Assembly (NCBI RefSeq): GCF_002017865.1
Contig: NZ_MTJN01000002.1
Location: 310,001-374,000 of the forward strand
Direction: 5' to 3'
DNA from: Rhodoferax fermentans
GTDB lineage: Bacteria; Pseudomonadota; Gammaproteobacteria; Burkholderiales; Burkholderiaceae_C
DNA length: 64,000 bases
Under the pieces are notes generated by a model. It saw only the letters and a list, made by a program, of their open reading frames with translations, was not told the origin of the DNA and did not search any database. The position numbers and the translations under genes were made by a program. Below, piece after piece: positions 41,118 through 50,451 of the stretch (its first letter is position 1; the number at the start of each line of letters is the position of its first letter).

Positions 41118-41393
41118 GTGGGCAGACGCCTCGTCCCGACCCTGCTGATCACGCTGCTGCTGCTGTTGCACGCGCAGCTGTGGTTGGGCCGGGGCAGTTT
41201 GCCCAAGGTGGCGCAATTACGCGCCGACCTGAGCGACCAGCTTCAGAAAAATGAGCAGTTCCAGCAGGCCAACAGCCAGCTGGAGGCCGAGGTGCAAGAC
41301 CTCAAGGAAGGCCTCGAAATGGTCGAAGAAAAAGCCCGGATGGAACTGGGCATGGTGAAAACCAACGAGATCTATGTACAGATGTCGCGTTGA
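41118..41393 (+). CDS. ftsB: cell division protein FtsB
   Basis: A bitopic protein of 91 residues of the divisome FtsQLB complex. It has a short cytoplasmic N-terminus (GRRLVP), one membrane helix (TLLITLLLLLHAQLWLG) and a periplasmic coiled coil (LRADLSDQLQKNEQFQQANS), and ends in the typical ARMELGMVKTNEIYVQ. The start is a GTG at 41118, nine bases after eno. The order eno-ftsB is widely conserved. Confidence 0.93.
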   Translation: MGRRLVPTLLITLLLLLHAQLWLGRGSLPKVAQLRADLSDQLQKNEQFQQANSQLEAEVQDLKEGLEMVEEKARMELGMVKTNEIYVQMSR

Positions 41394-41411
41394 GGCCGAC
41401 CCGCTCGGCCT
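41393..41411 (+). terminator. hairpin immediately after ftsB
   Basis: AGGCCGA, loop CCCGC, TCGGCCT: perfect seven-base stem starting at the ftsB stop codon's last base. There is no T-run, so it is a transcript-end candidate only. Confidence 0.45.
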
Positions 41412-41488
41412 TGAACGGATGGCAGGCTGACTTCAAGCCCCTTGCCACAAAAATCCCTCTCACTGCGTGTTGACCCCAGATCGCCGCC

Positions 41489-41494
41489 TACAAT
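41489..41494 (+). promoter_or_regulatory. -10 element of the 6S RNA gene
   Basis: TACAAT ends seven bases before the predicted 5' end of the RNA. TTGACC at 41470-41475 could be the -35, but the spacing of 13 is short. Confidence 0.55.
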
Positions 41495-41499
41495 GGAGC

Positions 41500-41679
41500 C
41501 GTCTGTCGTGTTCGCTGGGCTGTATATTCCTTGAACCAATGCTCATTGAGCCAGGGCTTGGAACATTGTGTTGTTGGCGTGATCATCTCGCGTTAGATGA
41601 ACCCAAGACGACGCTGACCTCGCCCACCTGAACCCCGGTTCAGGATGCCGGTCTGGTGCCACGGCAGACACCTTTTTTT
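41500..41679 (+). ncRNA. ssrS: 6S RNA
   Basis: A regulatory RNA of about 170-180 bases that binds sigma-70 RNA polymerase by imitating an open promoter. The closing stem is GTCTGTCGTG (41501-41510) with CACGGCAGAC (41660-41669). The 5' half has TGTTCGC, GGGC, then TTCCTTGAACC, and the 3' half has CACCTGAACC, GGTTCAGG, in the same order as Escherichia coli 6S RNA (TGTTCGC, GGGCC, CCTGAGCC and CACCTTGAACC, GGTTCAAGG). A run of seven T at 41673-41679 follows. It fills the spacer between ftsB and the TauE-like gene, where no protein gene is seen. Confidence 0.85.
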
Positions 41680-41689
41680 GATATGGCCA

Positions 41690-42508
41690 ATGCACTTTGA
41701 ACCCTCCCTGATTCTTGCCCTAGGCCTGCTGGGTCTGATCTCGGGCTTTTTGGCGGGGTTGCTTGGGATTGGTGGCGGCATGATCATGGTGCCGTTTATC
41801 ACAGCCATTCTCTCCAGCCAGGGTGTTGACCCGCAGCTGTCCATCAAGATGGCCATTGCCACCTCCATGGCCACCATCGTTTTCACCTCCGTGTCGAGCT
41901 TACGGGCGCACCACAAACGTGGCGCCATCCGCTGGGACCTGGTCAAAAGCCTGGCGCCAGGCATTGTTCTGGGCGCGGGCATCGCCAGCATCGGGGTGTT
42001 TGCCGTCCTGAAGGGCTCGGCCCTGGCCTTGGTGTTTGCCTTGTTTGTGGGATTTTCCGCCACCCAGATGTTTCTGGACAAAAAGCCTGCGCCAAGCCGC
42101 TCGGTGCCTGGGCCGATGGGTTTGGTCGGTACCGGTTCGGTGATCGGCTTTTTGTCAGGGCTGGTCGGGGCTGGTGGTGGTTTTGTCAGCGTGCCTTTCA
42201 TGACCTGGTGCAATGTGCCGATTCACGCGGCGGTGGCCACCTCGGCCGCCCTGGGCTTCCCGATCGCCCTGGCCAATGCGCTGGGTTTTGTGGTGAGTGG
42301 CTCGGGTGTGGCCCATCTGCCGCCCTACTCCCTGGGGTACATCTGGTTGCCCGCTCTGATGGTGATTGCCAGTTGCAGCATCCTGACCGCCCCCTTGGGT
42401 GCGGCAGCGGCCCACAAACTGCCTGTCAAACGTCTCAAACGGGTGTTTGCCAGCGTCTTGTACCTGCTGGCGACTTACATGTTGTACCGCGCGGTGGTCA
42501 GCTGGTAA
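41690..42508 (+). CDS. sulfite exporter TauE/SafE-family membrane protein
   Basis: A membrane protein of 272 residues with about eight helices in two related halves. Each half begins with a Gly-rich signature: GFLAGLLGIGGGMIMVPF near 20 and GFLSGLVGAGGGFVSVPFM near 155. The family exports sulfite, sulfoacetate or other organic anions, or takes part in metal or cytochrome-related transport. The ATG at 41690 starts directly before the first helix, 11 bases after the 6S RNA T-run. Substrate unknown. Confidence 0.9.
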   Translation: MHFEPSLILALGLLGLISGFLAGLLGIGGGMIMVPFITAILSSQGVDPQLSIKMAIATSMATIVFTSVSSLRAHHKRGAIRWDLVKSLAPGIVLGAGIASIGVFAVLKGSALALVFALFVGFSATQMFLDKKPAPSRSVPGPMGLVGTGSVIGFLSGLVGAGGGFVSVPFMTWCNVPIHAAVATSAALGFPIALANALGFVVSGSGVAHLPPYSLGYIWLPALMVIASCSILTAPLGAAAAHKLPVKRLKRVFASVLYLLATYMLYRAVVSW

Positions 42509-42585
42509 GGCGTGGCCCCATTGCTGGTATCAGGTAGGTCACGCACTTGTCTCGGTGAAGGCCACAGCTGTGGCCCCCGTCTGGT

Positions 42586-43962
42586 TCAGGCGTCCACCCA
42601 GGCACACTCACACGTGAAGTGACGCAGAAAGGGCGGCTGTTTGGTGATCTTCACACCACGAATGCTGGCAGCCTTGTCCTTCACCTCGGCAATCACTTCG
42701 GCAGCGTAGTCAAAGTGGCTCTGGGTGTACATGCGCCGCGGGAACGCCAAGCGCACCAGCTCCATGCTGTGGTAGGTCTCGGTGCCATCGGCCAGGCGTT
42801 TGCCAAACATCACAGAGCCGATTTCCACACCGCGAATGCCGCCCTCGAGGTACAGGGCATTGCACAAAGCCCAGGCCGGGTAATGCGCCACCGGCATATC
42901 AGGCAATACGGTACGTGCGTCGATGTAGACCGCGTGGCCACCGGTGGGTTTGACGAAGCTGACACCCGCCGCCTCCAGCCGTTCACCCAGGTATTCGGCG
43001 GTGCGCAGTCGGTAACGCAAATAGTCTTCCTGCATGCCCTCCTCCAGCCCCACCGCCAGCGCCTCCAGGTCGCGCCCAGCCAAGCCGCCATAGGTGGGGA
43101 AACCTTCGGTCATGATCAGTACGTTGCGCACCGCGTCCATCCACTCTTCGCTGCGCAGCACGATGAAACCGCCGATGTTGACCATGCCATCTTTCTTGGC
43201 ACTCATGGTCGCACCGTCGGCATAAGAGAACATCTCTTGCACAATGGCCTTGATCGAGGTGTGTTCATAACCCGGCTCGCGCATCTTGATGAACATCGCG
43301 TTCTCGGAAAAACGGCACACATCCATGATGAAAGGTTTGCCGTATTTCTTGAGCAAGGCAGCATAAGCGCGGATGTTGGCCATCGACACCGGCTGGCCAC
43401 CACCGGTGTTGTTGGTGACGGTGATCATGCCAAATGGGATCTGGTCGCCGCGCGCTTTGAGCAAAGCCTCGACCCGCTCCAGGTCGATGTTGCCCTTGAA
43501 CGGGTGGATGGTGGCGGGTTGCGTCCCTTCGGCAACCACCAGATCCAACGCCTCGATACCGAGGTACTCCAGGTTGGCACGGGTGGTGTCAAAGTGGCAG
43601 TTGTTGGGCACCACGTCGCCTTTTTTGCAGACGGCGGTGAACAGCACTTTTTCTGCGGCCCGGCCCTGGTGGGTCGGCACAAAGAAGTTCATACCGGTGA
43701 TGTCCTGGATGACTTTTTCCAGCCGGTAGAAGCTGCGTGCACCGGCGTAACTCTCGTCACCTTCCATGATGGCGCCCCACTGGCGACTGGACATGGCGCC
43801 GGTACCGGAGTCGGTCAACCAGTCGATCAACACATCTTCGGCGTGCAATTTAAAAACGTTGAGTTTGGCCGCTTCCAGCAGGTGCACCCGCTCTTCACGG
43901 GTCGTCATACGAATGGGTTCAATGCTCTTGATGCGAAAGGGTTCAATCAGGGTTTTGGGCAT
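42586..43962 (-). CDS. tnaA: tryptophanase
   Basis: PLP-dependent beta-eliminating lyase of 458 residues. LTDSGTGAMSSRQWGAIM, FVPTHQGRAAEK and the PLP lysine in MSAKKDGMVNIGG are present. Two positions separate tryptophanase from tyrosine phenol-lyase. The motif FDTT (lyases for tyrosine have FTTT) and IRGVEIGS (tyrosine phenol-lyase has an Arg here) both favour tryptophanase, giving indole, pyruvate and ammonia. This assignment is from remembered family sequences. A short upstream frame with two Trp codons may be a leader. Confidence 0.87.
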   Translation of the reverse strand: MPKTLIEPFRIKSIEPIRMTTREERVHLLEAAKLNVFKLHAEDVLIDWLTDSGTGAMSSRQWGAIMEGDESYAGARSFYRLEKVIQDITGMNFFVPTHQGRAAEKVLFTAVCKKGDVVPNNCHFDTTRANLEYLGIEALDLVVAEGTQPATIHPFKGNIDLERVEALLKARGDQIPFGMITVTNNTGGGQPVSMANIRAYAALLKKYGKPFIMDVCRFSENAMFIKMREPGYEHTSIKAIVQEMFSYADGATMSAKKDGMVNIGGFIVLRSEEWMDAVRNVLIMTEGFPTYGGLAGRDLEALAVGLEEGMQEDYLRYRLRTAEYLGERLEAAGVSFVKPTGGHAVYIDARTVLPDMPVAHYPAWALCNALYLEGGIRGVEIGSVMFGKRLADGTETYHSMELVRLAFPRRMYTQSHFDYAAEVIAEVKDKAASIRGVKITKQPPFLRHFTCECAWVDA

Positions 43963-43974
43963 GTTTTGCTCGTC

Positions 43975-44070
43975 TCAGTCAATGGAGGCGAGAAGGTAGC
44001 ATCGGGCTTGGTCGCATGGTGTCGCTAAAAACCAACATGTTTGACAACTATCCGGCGACCAGACTGCCAT
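43975..44070 (-). CDS. possible leader peptide upstream of tnaA
   Basis: A 31-codon frame begins MAVWSPDSCQTCWFLATP and stops 12 bases before the tnaA start. Trp codons at 4 and 13, with Trp-Phe at 13-14, recall the TnaC leader (Trp-Phe at 12-13 in Escherichia coli). The Asp and terminal Pro of TnaC are not at matching positions. GGGGTG lies upstream of the ATG. It could equally be chance. Confidence 0.25.
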   Translation of the reverse strand: MAVWSPDSCQTCWFLATPCDQARCYLLASID

Positions 44071-44112
44071 AGCCAGCACCCCGTTTAGACCACGGAAGCT
44101 GGCAAAACACGC

Positions 44113-45666
44113 TCAGAGCTTGAAGACTGCCACCGTTTGCACCAAGTCATTGGCCTGGGACTTCAAGCTACTGGCGGCAGCGGCCATTTCCTCGACCAGG
44201 GCCGCGTTTTGCTGGGTCACCCGGTCCATTTGTGTGACGGCCTCACCGACCTGTGACACACCCAGGCTCTGTTCGCGGCTGGCTGCGCTGATCTCACCCA
44301 CCACGTCCACCAGTCGGGCGATGCTGCTGACTACCTCGTTCATGGTGCTGCCCGCCTGATCCACCAGCGCTGTGCCAGTGGACACACGTTCCACGCTGGT
44401 ACTGATCAGGTTCTTGATCTCTTTGGCGGCTGCGGCACTGCGTCCGGCCAAAGACCGCACCTCACTGGCCACCACGGCAAAACCACGCCCCTGCTCCCCG
44501 GCGCGGGCGGCTTCCACCGCCGCGTTCAGCGCCAGGATATTGGTTTGGAAGGCGATGCCGTCAATCACCGCAATGATGTCGCTGATCTTGCGCGAGGCCT
44601 CGTTGATGCCACCCATGGTCGCCACCACGTCGGCCACCACCCGACCACCCTGCACCGCCACACTGCTTGCATGTACCGCCATCTGGCTGGCCTGGGCAGC
44701 GCTGTCAGCGTTGTGCTGCACTGTGGCACTGAGCTGTTCCATGGAAGCCGCAGTTTGCTCCAGCGCACTGGCCTGGCTTTCGGTGCGGTCCGACAAGTCC
44801 TGGTTACCCTGGGCGATCTCGGAACTGGCAGTGGCCACACCTTCCGAGCCGTCGCGCACGTGCCTCACGATGGCTGCAAAACGGTCACGCATGGTTCGCA
44901 AGTCATACAAGATGCTGCTGTTGTCCTGGGCTCGCAGTTCAATGTGAGTGGCCAAATCACCTTGGGCAATCCGCTGGGTCAGGTCACTGACAACACTGGG
45001 TTCACCCCCCAGCTGGCGCAGGATGCTGCGTGAGATCAACCAGCCAAAACCCGCCAACAGAGCCAGCAGCAACAGGGTGCCAGCCGCAAAACCGCCGGCC
45101 CGACGCCAGACCGCCGCATTGACGTTGTCAACATACACCCCGGAGCCAACGACCCAGCCCCAAGGCCCAAAACCTTTGACATAAGAAATTTTCGGCACCG
45201 GCTCGGTGTTGCCTGGTTTGGGCCAGACATAGCTGACAAAACCATCACCTGCCGTTTTGACCTGCTTGACGAAGTCAACAAAAATGAATTGTCCGGTGGG
45301 GCTTTTGAGGCCTGAGACGTCCGTGCCTTCGAGTTCCGGTTTGATCGGGTGCAGCACCACGTGGGGGTGCATGTCATTGATCCAGAAATACTCGGCACCG
45401 CTGTAACGCAGTTGACGCAGTGTGTCGATGGCTTGCCGTTGGGCGTCATCCTGTGTCAGTTTGCCCTGTGTTTCTAGCGCGTGAAAACGCGTCAGCACAC
45501 CCTGAGCAACCTCGACCGTCTGGCGAACGGCTGTTTGCCGTTCTTCCAGGATCAGGGCACGTTCAGACCACAGGAACACACACGCCAACAACACCAGACC
45601 CAACATGGCACCGGTGATCAGCAGGGTCAAACGCCAAACAATACTCATCGATGTCAATGTGGGCAT
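44113..45666 (-). CDS. methyl-accepting chemotaxis protein with single Cache sensor
   Basis: Chemoreceptor of 517 residues. One membrane helix ([20 protein letters not shown]) is followed by a periplasmic sCache_2-like domain near 35-190 ([49 protein letters not shown]), a second helix, a HAMP domain and the signalling hairpin with [17 protein letters not shown] at its tip. Such Cache domains often sense short organic acids. The C-terminus lacks a CheR pentapeptide. The ATG at 45666 follows GGAGG; the longer frame from 45801 is rejected. Confidence 0.94.
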   Translation of the reverse strand: MPTLTSMSIVWRLTLLITGAMLGLVLLACVFLWSERALILEERQTAVRQTVEVAQGVLTRFHALETQGKLTQDDAQRQAIDTLRQLRYSGAEYFWINDMHPHVVLHPIKPELEGTDVSGLKSPTGQFIFVDFVKQVKTAGDGFVSYVWPKPGNTEPVPKISYVKGFGPWGWVVGSGVYVDNVNAAVWRRAGGFAAGTLLLLALLAGFGWLISRSILRQLGGEPSVVSDLTQRIAQGDLATHIELRAQDNSSILYDLRTMRDRFAAIVRHVRDGSEGVATASSEIAQGNQDLSDRTESQASALEQTAASMEQLSATVQHNADSAAQASQMAVHASSVAVQGGRVVADVVATMGGINEASRKISDIIAVIDGIAFQTNILALNAAVEAARAGEQGRGFAVVASEVRSLAGRSAAAAKEIKNLISTSVERVSTGTALVDQAGSTMNEVVSSIARLVDVVGEISAASREQSLGVSQVGEAVTQMDRVTQQNAALVEEMAAAASSLKSQANDLVQTVAVFKL

Positions 45667-45685
45667 ACGTGTTGCCTCCGTGTGA

Positions 45686-46135
45686 TCAGCGCTTTTGCAG
45701 CGCCATGGCGACCCCCCGATTTGCAAGTTCATCGGCTCGCTCGTTACCTGGGTGACCATTATGACCACGCACCCAGCGCCACTCGATCTGGTGAGTGCCA
45801 CCGTTCACCAAAGCATCCAGCCGTTGCCACAGATCAACATTTTTGACAGGCTCCTTGGTGGCGGTTTTCCAGCCGCGCGCCTTCCAGCCCGGCAGCCACT
45901 CGGTCATGCCTTTGAGCACATACTGGCTGTCCACATGCAGCGTGATCTTGCAGGGGCGCTTGAGCGCCGACAAGGCCTCGATCACCGCCATCATCTCCAT
46001 GCGGTTGTTGGTGGTGTCGAGTTCACCGCCACACAACTCCTTTTGCGCCTCTGGCGACTTCAGCAACGCGCCCCAGCCACCCGGGCCAGGGTTGCCCTTG
46101 CAGGCGCCATCGGTATAAATATCAATGCTGTTCAA
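45686..46135 (-). CDS. rnhA: ribonuclease HI
   Basis: Enzyme of 149 residues cutting the RNA of RNA-DNA hybrids. Active-site acids are in [17 protein letters not shown] (Asp 9), [11 protein letters not shown] (Glu) and [12 protein letters not shown] (Asp). The late His and Asp lie in [20 protein letters not shown]. The basic protrusion [19 protein letters not shown] is present. It follows a methyltransferase gene by 17 bases on the same strand, with gloB divergent, a neighbourhood common in proteobacteria. Confidence 0.97.
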   Translation of the reverse strand: MNSIDIYTDGACKGNPGPGGWGALLKSPEAQKELCGGELDTTNNRMEMMAVIEALSALKRPCKITLHVDSQYVLKGMTEWLPGWKARGWKTATKEPVKNVDLWQRLDALVNGGTHQIEWRWVRGHNGHPGNERADELANRGVAMALQKR

Positions 46136-46152
46136 TGTGTTTGTCCATGTGT

Positions 46153-46947
46153 TTAAGTTTGTATGTCATTTTGGCCTGTAGCCCTCATGTTACCTGAGCT
46201 ATTAGCTACAGTAACAGGAGCAACCGCCAAGCGCCTGACGGCCTTTCGGGCCGGGTTGATCAAGGTCATGCTGCGCACCCGCTTGACCGCCACCAGACAG
46301 TACACCGAACCCAGTATCGGCCACCAGCGCGCACCCGCCTTGTCCATCCAGTTGAAGCGCTGCAACCAGGCCTGGCTGGAGCAGGCGGGCCGGTAGCAGC
46401 CAAACTGGCTGTCTTCGATCTCCAGATTCAGCAGACTCAGCCAGTCACGCAATCGCAAATAGCCGATGCATTCCCCCGCCGAGGGCAACAGCAGGCGTTG
46501 CGCGCCCATCCAGCTAAACCAGTTCGGTCGCCGCTGGCAAAAGCCCCACATACTCAAGGGATTGAGTCCACAAATCACCACCCGGCCTTCAGGGACCAGC
46601 ACGCGCGCCACCTCACGCAAGACGCCGTGCGGATCGGCGGACAACTCCAGCGCATGCGGCATCACCACCAGATCGAGGCTGTTGGCCGAGAACGGCAAGG
46701 CTGAGAAATCCGTGACCAGCGCCACCCGTGGGCTTGTGGCTGACTCTTGCGGCAGGATCGTGGCCTCAGCCGGGGTGGGGGTGGCCAACCAGCGGTGTGG
46801 CATGCGGTTGGCCTCGAGTGCATCGAGCTCGGGCAAGCCCAGTTGCAAGGCGTGATACCCGAAAACATTCGCCACCGCCTGCGCCATTTGGACACGCTCC
46901 CAAGCCAGCAGATACTGCCCTGGTGGCGAGGCCAACCAATCGTGCAT
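46153..46947 (-). CDS. class I SAM-dependent methyltransferase, C-terminus from a repeat
   Basis: Methyltransferase-like protein of 264 residues from the ATG at 46947 ([17 protein letters not shown]). The SAM fold shows [20 protein letters not shown] and [19 protein letters not shown], then [18 protein letters not shown]. The glycine-rich first motif is weak. Homologues sit between gloB and rnhA in many proteobacteria and are of unknown substrate. An ATG at 46968 would overlap gloB and is less likely. The last 20 residues ([20 protein letters not shown]) are encoded by a repeat copy and are probably non-native. Confidence 0.88.
   Translation of the reverse strand: MHDWLASPPGQYLLAWERVQMAQAVANVFGYHALQLGLPELDALEANRMPHRWLATPTPAEATILPQESATSPRVALVTDFSALPFSANSLDLVVMPHALELSADPHGVLREVARVLVPEGRVVICGLNPLSMWGFCQRRPNWFSWMGAQRLLLPSAGECIGYLRLRDWLSLLNLEIEDSQFGCYRPACSSQAWLQRFNWMDKAGARWWPILGSVYCLVAVKRVRSMTLINPARKAVRRLAVAPVTVANSSGNMRATGQNDIQT
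46165..46215 (+). repeat. short palindromic repeat, copy 13, at a gene 3' end
   Basis: TTTTGGCCTGTAGCCCTC, ATGTTACCT, GAGCTATTAGCTACAG. Plus orientation. It encodes the C-terminal tail of the methyltransferase, including MRATGQND, in the same frame as the coaBC copy. Confidence 0.8.
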
Positions 46948-46950
46948 CCC

Positions 46951-46956
46951 TATAAT
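46951..46956 (+). promoter_or_regulatory. candidate -10 element of gloB
   Basis: TATAAT ends ten bases before the gloB ATG, so the predicted transcript starts near 46963 and would be almost leaderless. No clear -35 is seen. It also overlaps the region upstream of the methyltransferase start. Confidence 0.4.
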
Positions 46957-46966
46957 TTGACCGCTC

Positions 46967-47734
46967 ATGAACTTAATTCCACTGCCTGCTTTCAACGACA
47001 ACTACATCTGGATGCTGCACGATGGACAGCGTGCCCTGGTGGTGGACCCCGGCGATGCCCAGGTTGTTTTTGCGGCCATCAAACGCTTGGATGTCCAACT
47101 CGAGGCGATTCTAGTCACGCACCACCATCACGATCACACCGGCGGTGTGGCCGAACTGCGCGAGGCAACCGGTGCACGGGTGTTCGGGCCGCTGCTGGAG
47201 CAGGTGCCCGAACCTTTGATGCGCCTGGCCGGTGGTGATGTCATTGAGTTGCTGGGTTGGCGCCTGCAGGTGATCGACGTGCCCGGACACACCGCTGGCC
47301 ACATTGCCTTCTACACCGAACCCGAGGGCGAGGACCCGCTGCTGTTCTGTGGTGACACCTTGTTCAGCGCGGGCAGCGGACGCCTGTTTGAAGGTACCCC
47401 TGCGCAAATGCTCAACTCGCTGGGCAAACTGGCCGCCTTGCCTGACCACACCCGCGTCTGCTGTGCCCATGAGTACACAGCCAGCGGCCTGGTCTTTGCC
47501 CATGCCGTTGAGCCCGATAACCAGGACGTGGTCAACCACCAGGCCACTGTCCAAACGCTGCGTGAACAGCACTTGCCCAGCCTGCCTTCGAGCATCGGTC
47601 TGGAAAAAGCCATCAACCCTTTTTTGCGGACACACCTCCCCAGTGTGATCCGCGCCGTGCAGCAATTTGACGCCACCGCGCAAGACCCGGTGGGTGTTTT
47701 TGCGGCGCTGCGAACCTGGAAAAATCAGTTTTGA
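46967..47734 (+). CDS. gloB: hydroxyacylglutathione hydrolase (glyoxalase II)
   Basis: Metallo-beta-lactamase-fold enzyme of 255 residues that releases D-lactate from lactoylglutathione. The signature THHHHDHTGG is near 48, the His of VPGHTAGHIAFY near 105, the Asp in LFCGDTLFSAGSGRLFEG and the final His in CCAHEYTASGLVFA. The C-terminal helical domain with Lys/Arg glutathione contacts (SLPSSIGLEKAINPFLR) is present. It overlaps the next gene by four bases and is divergent from the methyltransferase. Confidence 0.96.
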   Translation: MNLIPLPAFNDNYIWMLHDGQRALVVDPGDAQVVFAAIKRLDVQLEAILVTHHHHDHTGGVAELREATGARVFGPLLEQVPEPLMRLAGGDVIELLGWRLQVIDVPGHTAGHIAFYTEPEGEDPLLFCGDTLFSAGSGRLFEGTPAQMLNSLGKLAALPDHTRVCCAHEYTASGLVFAHAVEPDNQDVVNHQATVQTLREQHLPSLPSSIGLEKAINPFLRTHLPSVIRAVQQFDATAQDPVGVFAALRTWKNQF

Positions 47735-49308
47735 CACATTTTTTGAAATCGGCAGCCCTGCTGTTTTGCCTCGTTTTGGTAGGCTGCGCCAGCACCACCC
47801 CAAGTGGTCAACCGGACACCTACACCCTGGCCACCACACCCGGCGCACCCGGTGTGCGCAGCGACAACAACCCGCCGGGATTGCGCAACCCGGTCTACCC
47901 CAGTGGCGGTTTGCGCGCCTTGCCGAGCCTGACACTGAGCTCACTGCCGGTGCATGCCCTCACCCCGCCGGCCAACATGTGGGACCGCATACGCCTCGGC
48001 TTTGCCATGCCCGAACTCGACAACGACCTGGTGCGTGACCGCGAACAGTGGTACGCCACCCGACCCGACTATGTGCAACGCATGACCGACCGGGGTGGCA
48101 AATACCTGTTCTACATTGTGGAAGAGCTGGAGCGGCGCGGCATGCCCACCGAGCTGGCCCTGCTGCCCTTTATTGAAAGCGCGTTCAATCCGCAGGCGGT
48201 CTCCAGCGCCCGGGCGGCTGGCATGTGGCAGTTCATGCCCGCCACCGGCAAATACTTTGAACTCAAACAGAACATGTTTCGGGATGAGCGGCGTGATGTG
48301 CTGGCCTCCACCCGCGCCGCGCTGGACTACCTGCAGCGCCTGTACGGCATGTTTGGCGACTGGCACCTGGCCCTGGCCGCCTACAACTGGGGCGAAGGCA
48401 GTGTTTCCCGGGCCATTGCCAAAAACAAGAAGCTGGGCCTGGGCACCAGCTACCTTGATCTGAAGATGCCGATGGAGACGCAGTTTTATGTGCCCAAGCT
48501 GCAGGCGGTCAAAAACATCGTGGCCGACCCGGACAAGTTCAACACCCGTTTGCCCGCCATTGGCAACCACCCGTATTTCCAAACGGTGGAGATCCGCCGC
48601 GACATCGATGTGGCGCTGGCGGCCAAACTGGCCGAGGTGCCTTTGAGCGACTTCCGGGCGCTCAACCCATCAGCCTCCAAACCGGTGCTGTTGGCGGCAG
48701 GCACACCCACCATTTTGCTGCCCTGGGACAACGCCGAGGTGTTTCAGGCCAATCTGGAGGCCTATGGCGGCAGCGGACTCGCCAGCTGGACCGCCTGGAT
48801 TGCACCGACCACCCTCAAACCGGCTGATGCCGCGAGCCGCTTCAACATGTCAGAGAACGAGCTGCGTGAGGTCAACAACATCAAGGGCCGTATGCTGATC
48901 CGTGCTGGCTCGACCTTGCTGGTGCGCCGTGACAGCAGCGTGCTCAATGACGTGAGCAACCATGTGGCTGACAACGGCCAGCTGTCGTTGGCGCCCGAGG
49001 TGGTGCTGCGCAAGACCAGCGTCAAAGCAGGCAAAAAAGACAGCGTGGCCTCCCTGGCCAAACGTTATGGTCTGAACGTGGCGGAAGTCGCACGCTGGAA
49101 CAACGTCAATGCGTCAGCCGTCTTCAAAGCCGGTCAAAAAGTGGTGGTGTATTTGCCTGCACGTGCAAGCCGGGCCGTGAGGGCGGCACCGTCAAGCAAA
49201 GCCGCACACTCATCGCAGAGCAGCAATACCAAAAAAGCCGCCAAGGTGCCTGCGCGCAAAAAAACAGTTGTGGCGCCCAAGAAAACGGCACCCGCCAAGA
49301 AGAAGTGA
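47731..49308 (+). CDS. mltD: membrane-bound lytic murein transglycosylase D-like, LysM-containing
   Basis: Lipoprotein of 525 residues that cleaves peptidoglycan glycan strands. The signal has lipobox LVGC (Cys near 19). The SLT domain contains LALLPFIESAFNPQAVS with the catalytic Glu, then AAGMWQFMPATGKYF and LALAAYNWGEGSVSRA. A LysM-like module is readable near 430 (VKAGKKDSVASLAKRYGLN). The C-terminus is a Lys/Ala/Ser-rich basic tail (KKAAKVPARKK). The start is a TTG overlapping the gloB stop (TTGA), so translation is probably coupled. Confidence 0.92.
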   Translation: MTHFLKSAALLFCLVLVGCASTTPSGQPDTYTLATTPGAPGVRSDNNPPGLRNPVYPSGGLRALPSLTLSSLPVHALTPPANMWDRIRLGFAMPELDNDLVRDREQWYATRPDYVQRMTDRGGKYLFYIVEELERRGMPTELALLPFIESAFNPQAVSSARAAGMWQFMPATGKYFELKQNMFRDERRDVLASTRAALDYLQRLYGMFGDWHLALAAYNWGEGSVSRAIAKNKKLGLGTSYLDLKMPMETQFYVPKLQAVKNIVADPDKFNTRLPAIGNHPYFQTVEIRRDIDVALAAKLAEVPLSDFRALNPSASKPVLLAAGTPTILLPWDNAEVFQANLEAYGGSGLASWTAWIAPTTLKPADAASRFNMSENELREVNNIKGRMLIRAGSTLLVRRDSSVLNDVSNHVADNGQLSLAPEVVLRKTSVKAGKKDSVASLAKRYGLNVAEVARWNNVNASAVFKAGQKVVVYLPARASRAVRAAPSSKAAHSSQSSNTKKAAKVPARKKTVVAPKKTAPAKKK

Positions 49309-49380
49309 TCTGAGTGAGGCCGGGCGTTTGGCCACAGCGCCAGGCACCAGCCCGATTCGGTGCGCTACCGACCCGCGTTT

Positions 49381-49794
49381 TTAACGGTAGCCAGCAAACA
49401 AAATGCCGATGTTGAGCCCCAAGCCCAACAACCACACCACACTGCGCAGGCTCGCCTGGTTGGCCACATACAGCAGGATGTAGACCAGCCGCAGCACCAC
49501 AAACAGGGCGGCCAGCACATCCAGCCGGGCCTGGTACGCGCCCAACTGGTGGGCGATCACCACCGCACCAATGAAAAACGGCAGCGCCTCAAAACTGTTG
49601 GCTTGCGCGGCATTGGCGCGGGCACGCCAGCCAGTCTGGCCAGCCAACCAGGCACGCGGGTGTTTGTTGTCAAAACCCCCTTGCTGTGGCGGCTTGGTGA
49701 ACGTCCCCCACTTGGCGATACCGGCACACACAATCGGCAACAAAGCCGCGATCAACACACACCAGTAAGCCAAGGTGAACGAGGGCAACAGCAT
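49381..49794 (-). CDS. MAPEG-family membrane protein
   Basis: A protein of 137 residues with four hydrophobic helices, typical of the MAPEG superfamily (eicosanoid and glutathione metabolism). The marker ARANAAQANSFEALPFFIGA (Arg-Ala-x-x-Ala-x-x-Asn-x-x-Glu) is clear near 60-80. The ATG at 49794 follows AGGAG; the frame open to 49935 runs through recR and is rejected. It follows recR in the same direction by 16 bases. Bacterial members are mostly uncharacterised. Confidence 0.9.
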   Translation of the reverse strand: MLLPSFTLAYWCVLIAALLPIVCAGIAKWGTFTKPPQQGGFDNKHPRAWLAGQTGWRARANAAQANSFEALPFFIGAVVIAHQLGAYQARLDVLAALFVVLRLVYILLYVANQASLRSVVWLLGLGLNIGILFAGYR

Positions 49795-49810
49795 GACAAC
49801 TCCTGAGGGG

Positions 49811-50401
49811 TTAACGCCGGTCGACCAGCGCGTGGGCAATGGTGCCCAAATCGACATATTCCAGCTCGCTGCCCACCGGCACACCCCGGGCCAGACGGGT
49901 GAGCTGCAGGCCCCGGCCTTTGAGGCCTTCTGCAATCACATGCGCCGTGGCTTCGCCCTCGGCGGTGAAGTTGGTGGCCAGAATCACCTCGTGCACGGTG
50001 CCATCGAGCGCCCGGTCAAACAGCTTTTTCAAACCAATGTCCTTGGGGCCGATGCCGTCCAGCGGGCTGAGTTTGCCCATCAGCACAAAGTACAGGCCCT
50101 TGTAAGCGCCGGTACGCTCCACCGCCGACTGGTCAGCCGGGGTTTCGACCACACAGAGCTTGCTGGTATCACGCCGCTCATCCAGGCAGGTGGCACAGAC
50201 CTCGGCCTGGGTGAAGGTGTGGCACAGCGCACAGTGCTGGATGCTGTGGGTCGCCTCATTCAAGGCCCGCGCCAGCGTCTCGGCGCCCGCACGGTTGTGC
50301 TGCAACAGGTGAAACGCCATGCGCTGCGCCGATTTCACCCCCACGCCCGGCAGGCAGCGCAGCGACTGGATCAGCACTTCTAGCGCATTGGTGTCAGACA
50401 T
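49811..50401 (-). CDS. recR: recombination protein RecR
   Basis: RecFOR pathway protein of 196 residues. The N-terminal helix-hairpin-helix region has [20 protein letters not shown]. The zinc finger is [16 protein letters not shown]. The TOPRIM domain has [17 protein letters not shown] and [18 protein letters not shown]. The C-terminus [18 protein letters not shown] is the family tail. It is last of the dnaX-ybaB-recR cluster, separated from ybaB by a 162-base spacer that holds a long hairpin. Confidence 0.97.
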   Translation of the reverse strand: MSDTNALEVLIQSLRCLPGVGVKSAQRMAFHLLQHNRAGAETLARALNEATHSIQHCALCHTFTQAEVCATCLDERRDTSKLCVVETPADQSAVERTGAYKGLYFVLMGKLSPLDGIGPKDIGLKKLFDRALDGTVHEVILATNFTAEGEATAHVIAEGLKGRGLQLTRLARGVPVGSELEYVDLGTIAHALVDRR

Positions 50402-50451
50402 AGGTGCGGATACTCAAAGAAAATGTATTTGCAACGGCATGGCGGGCGTAG

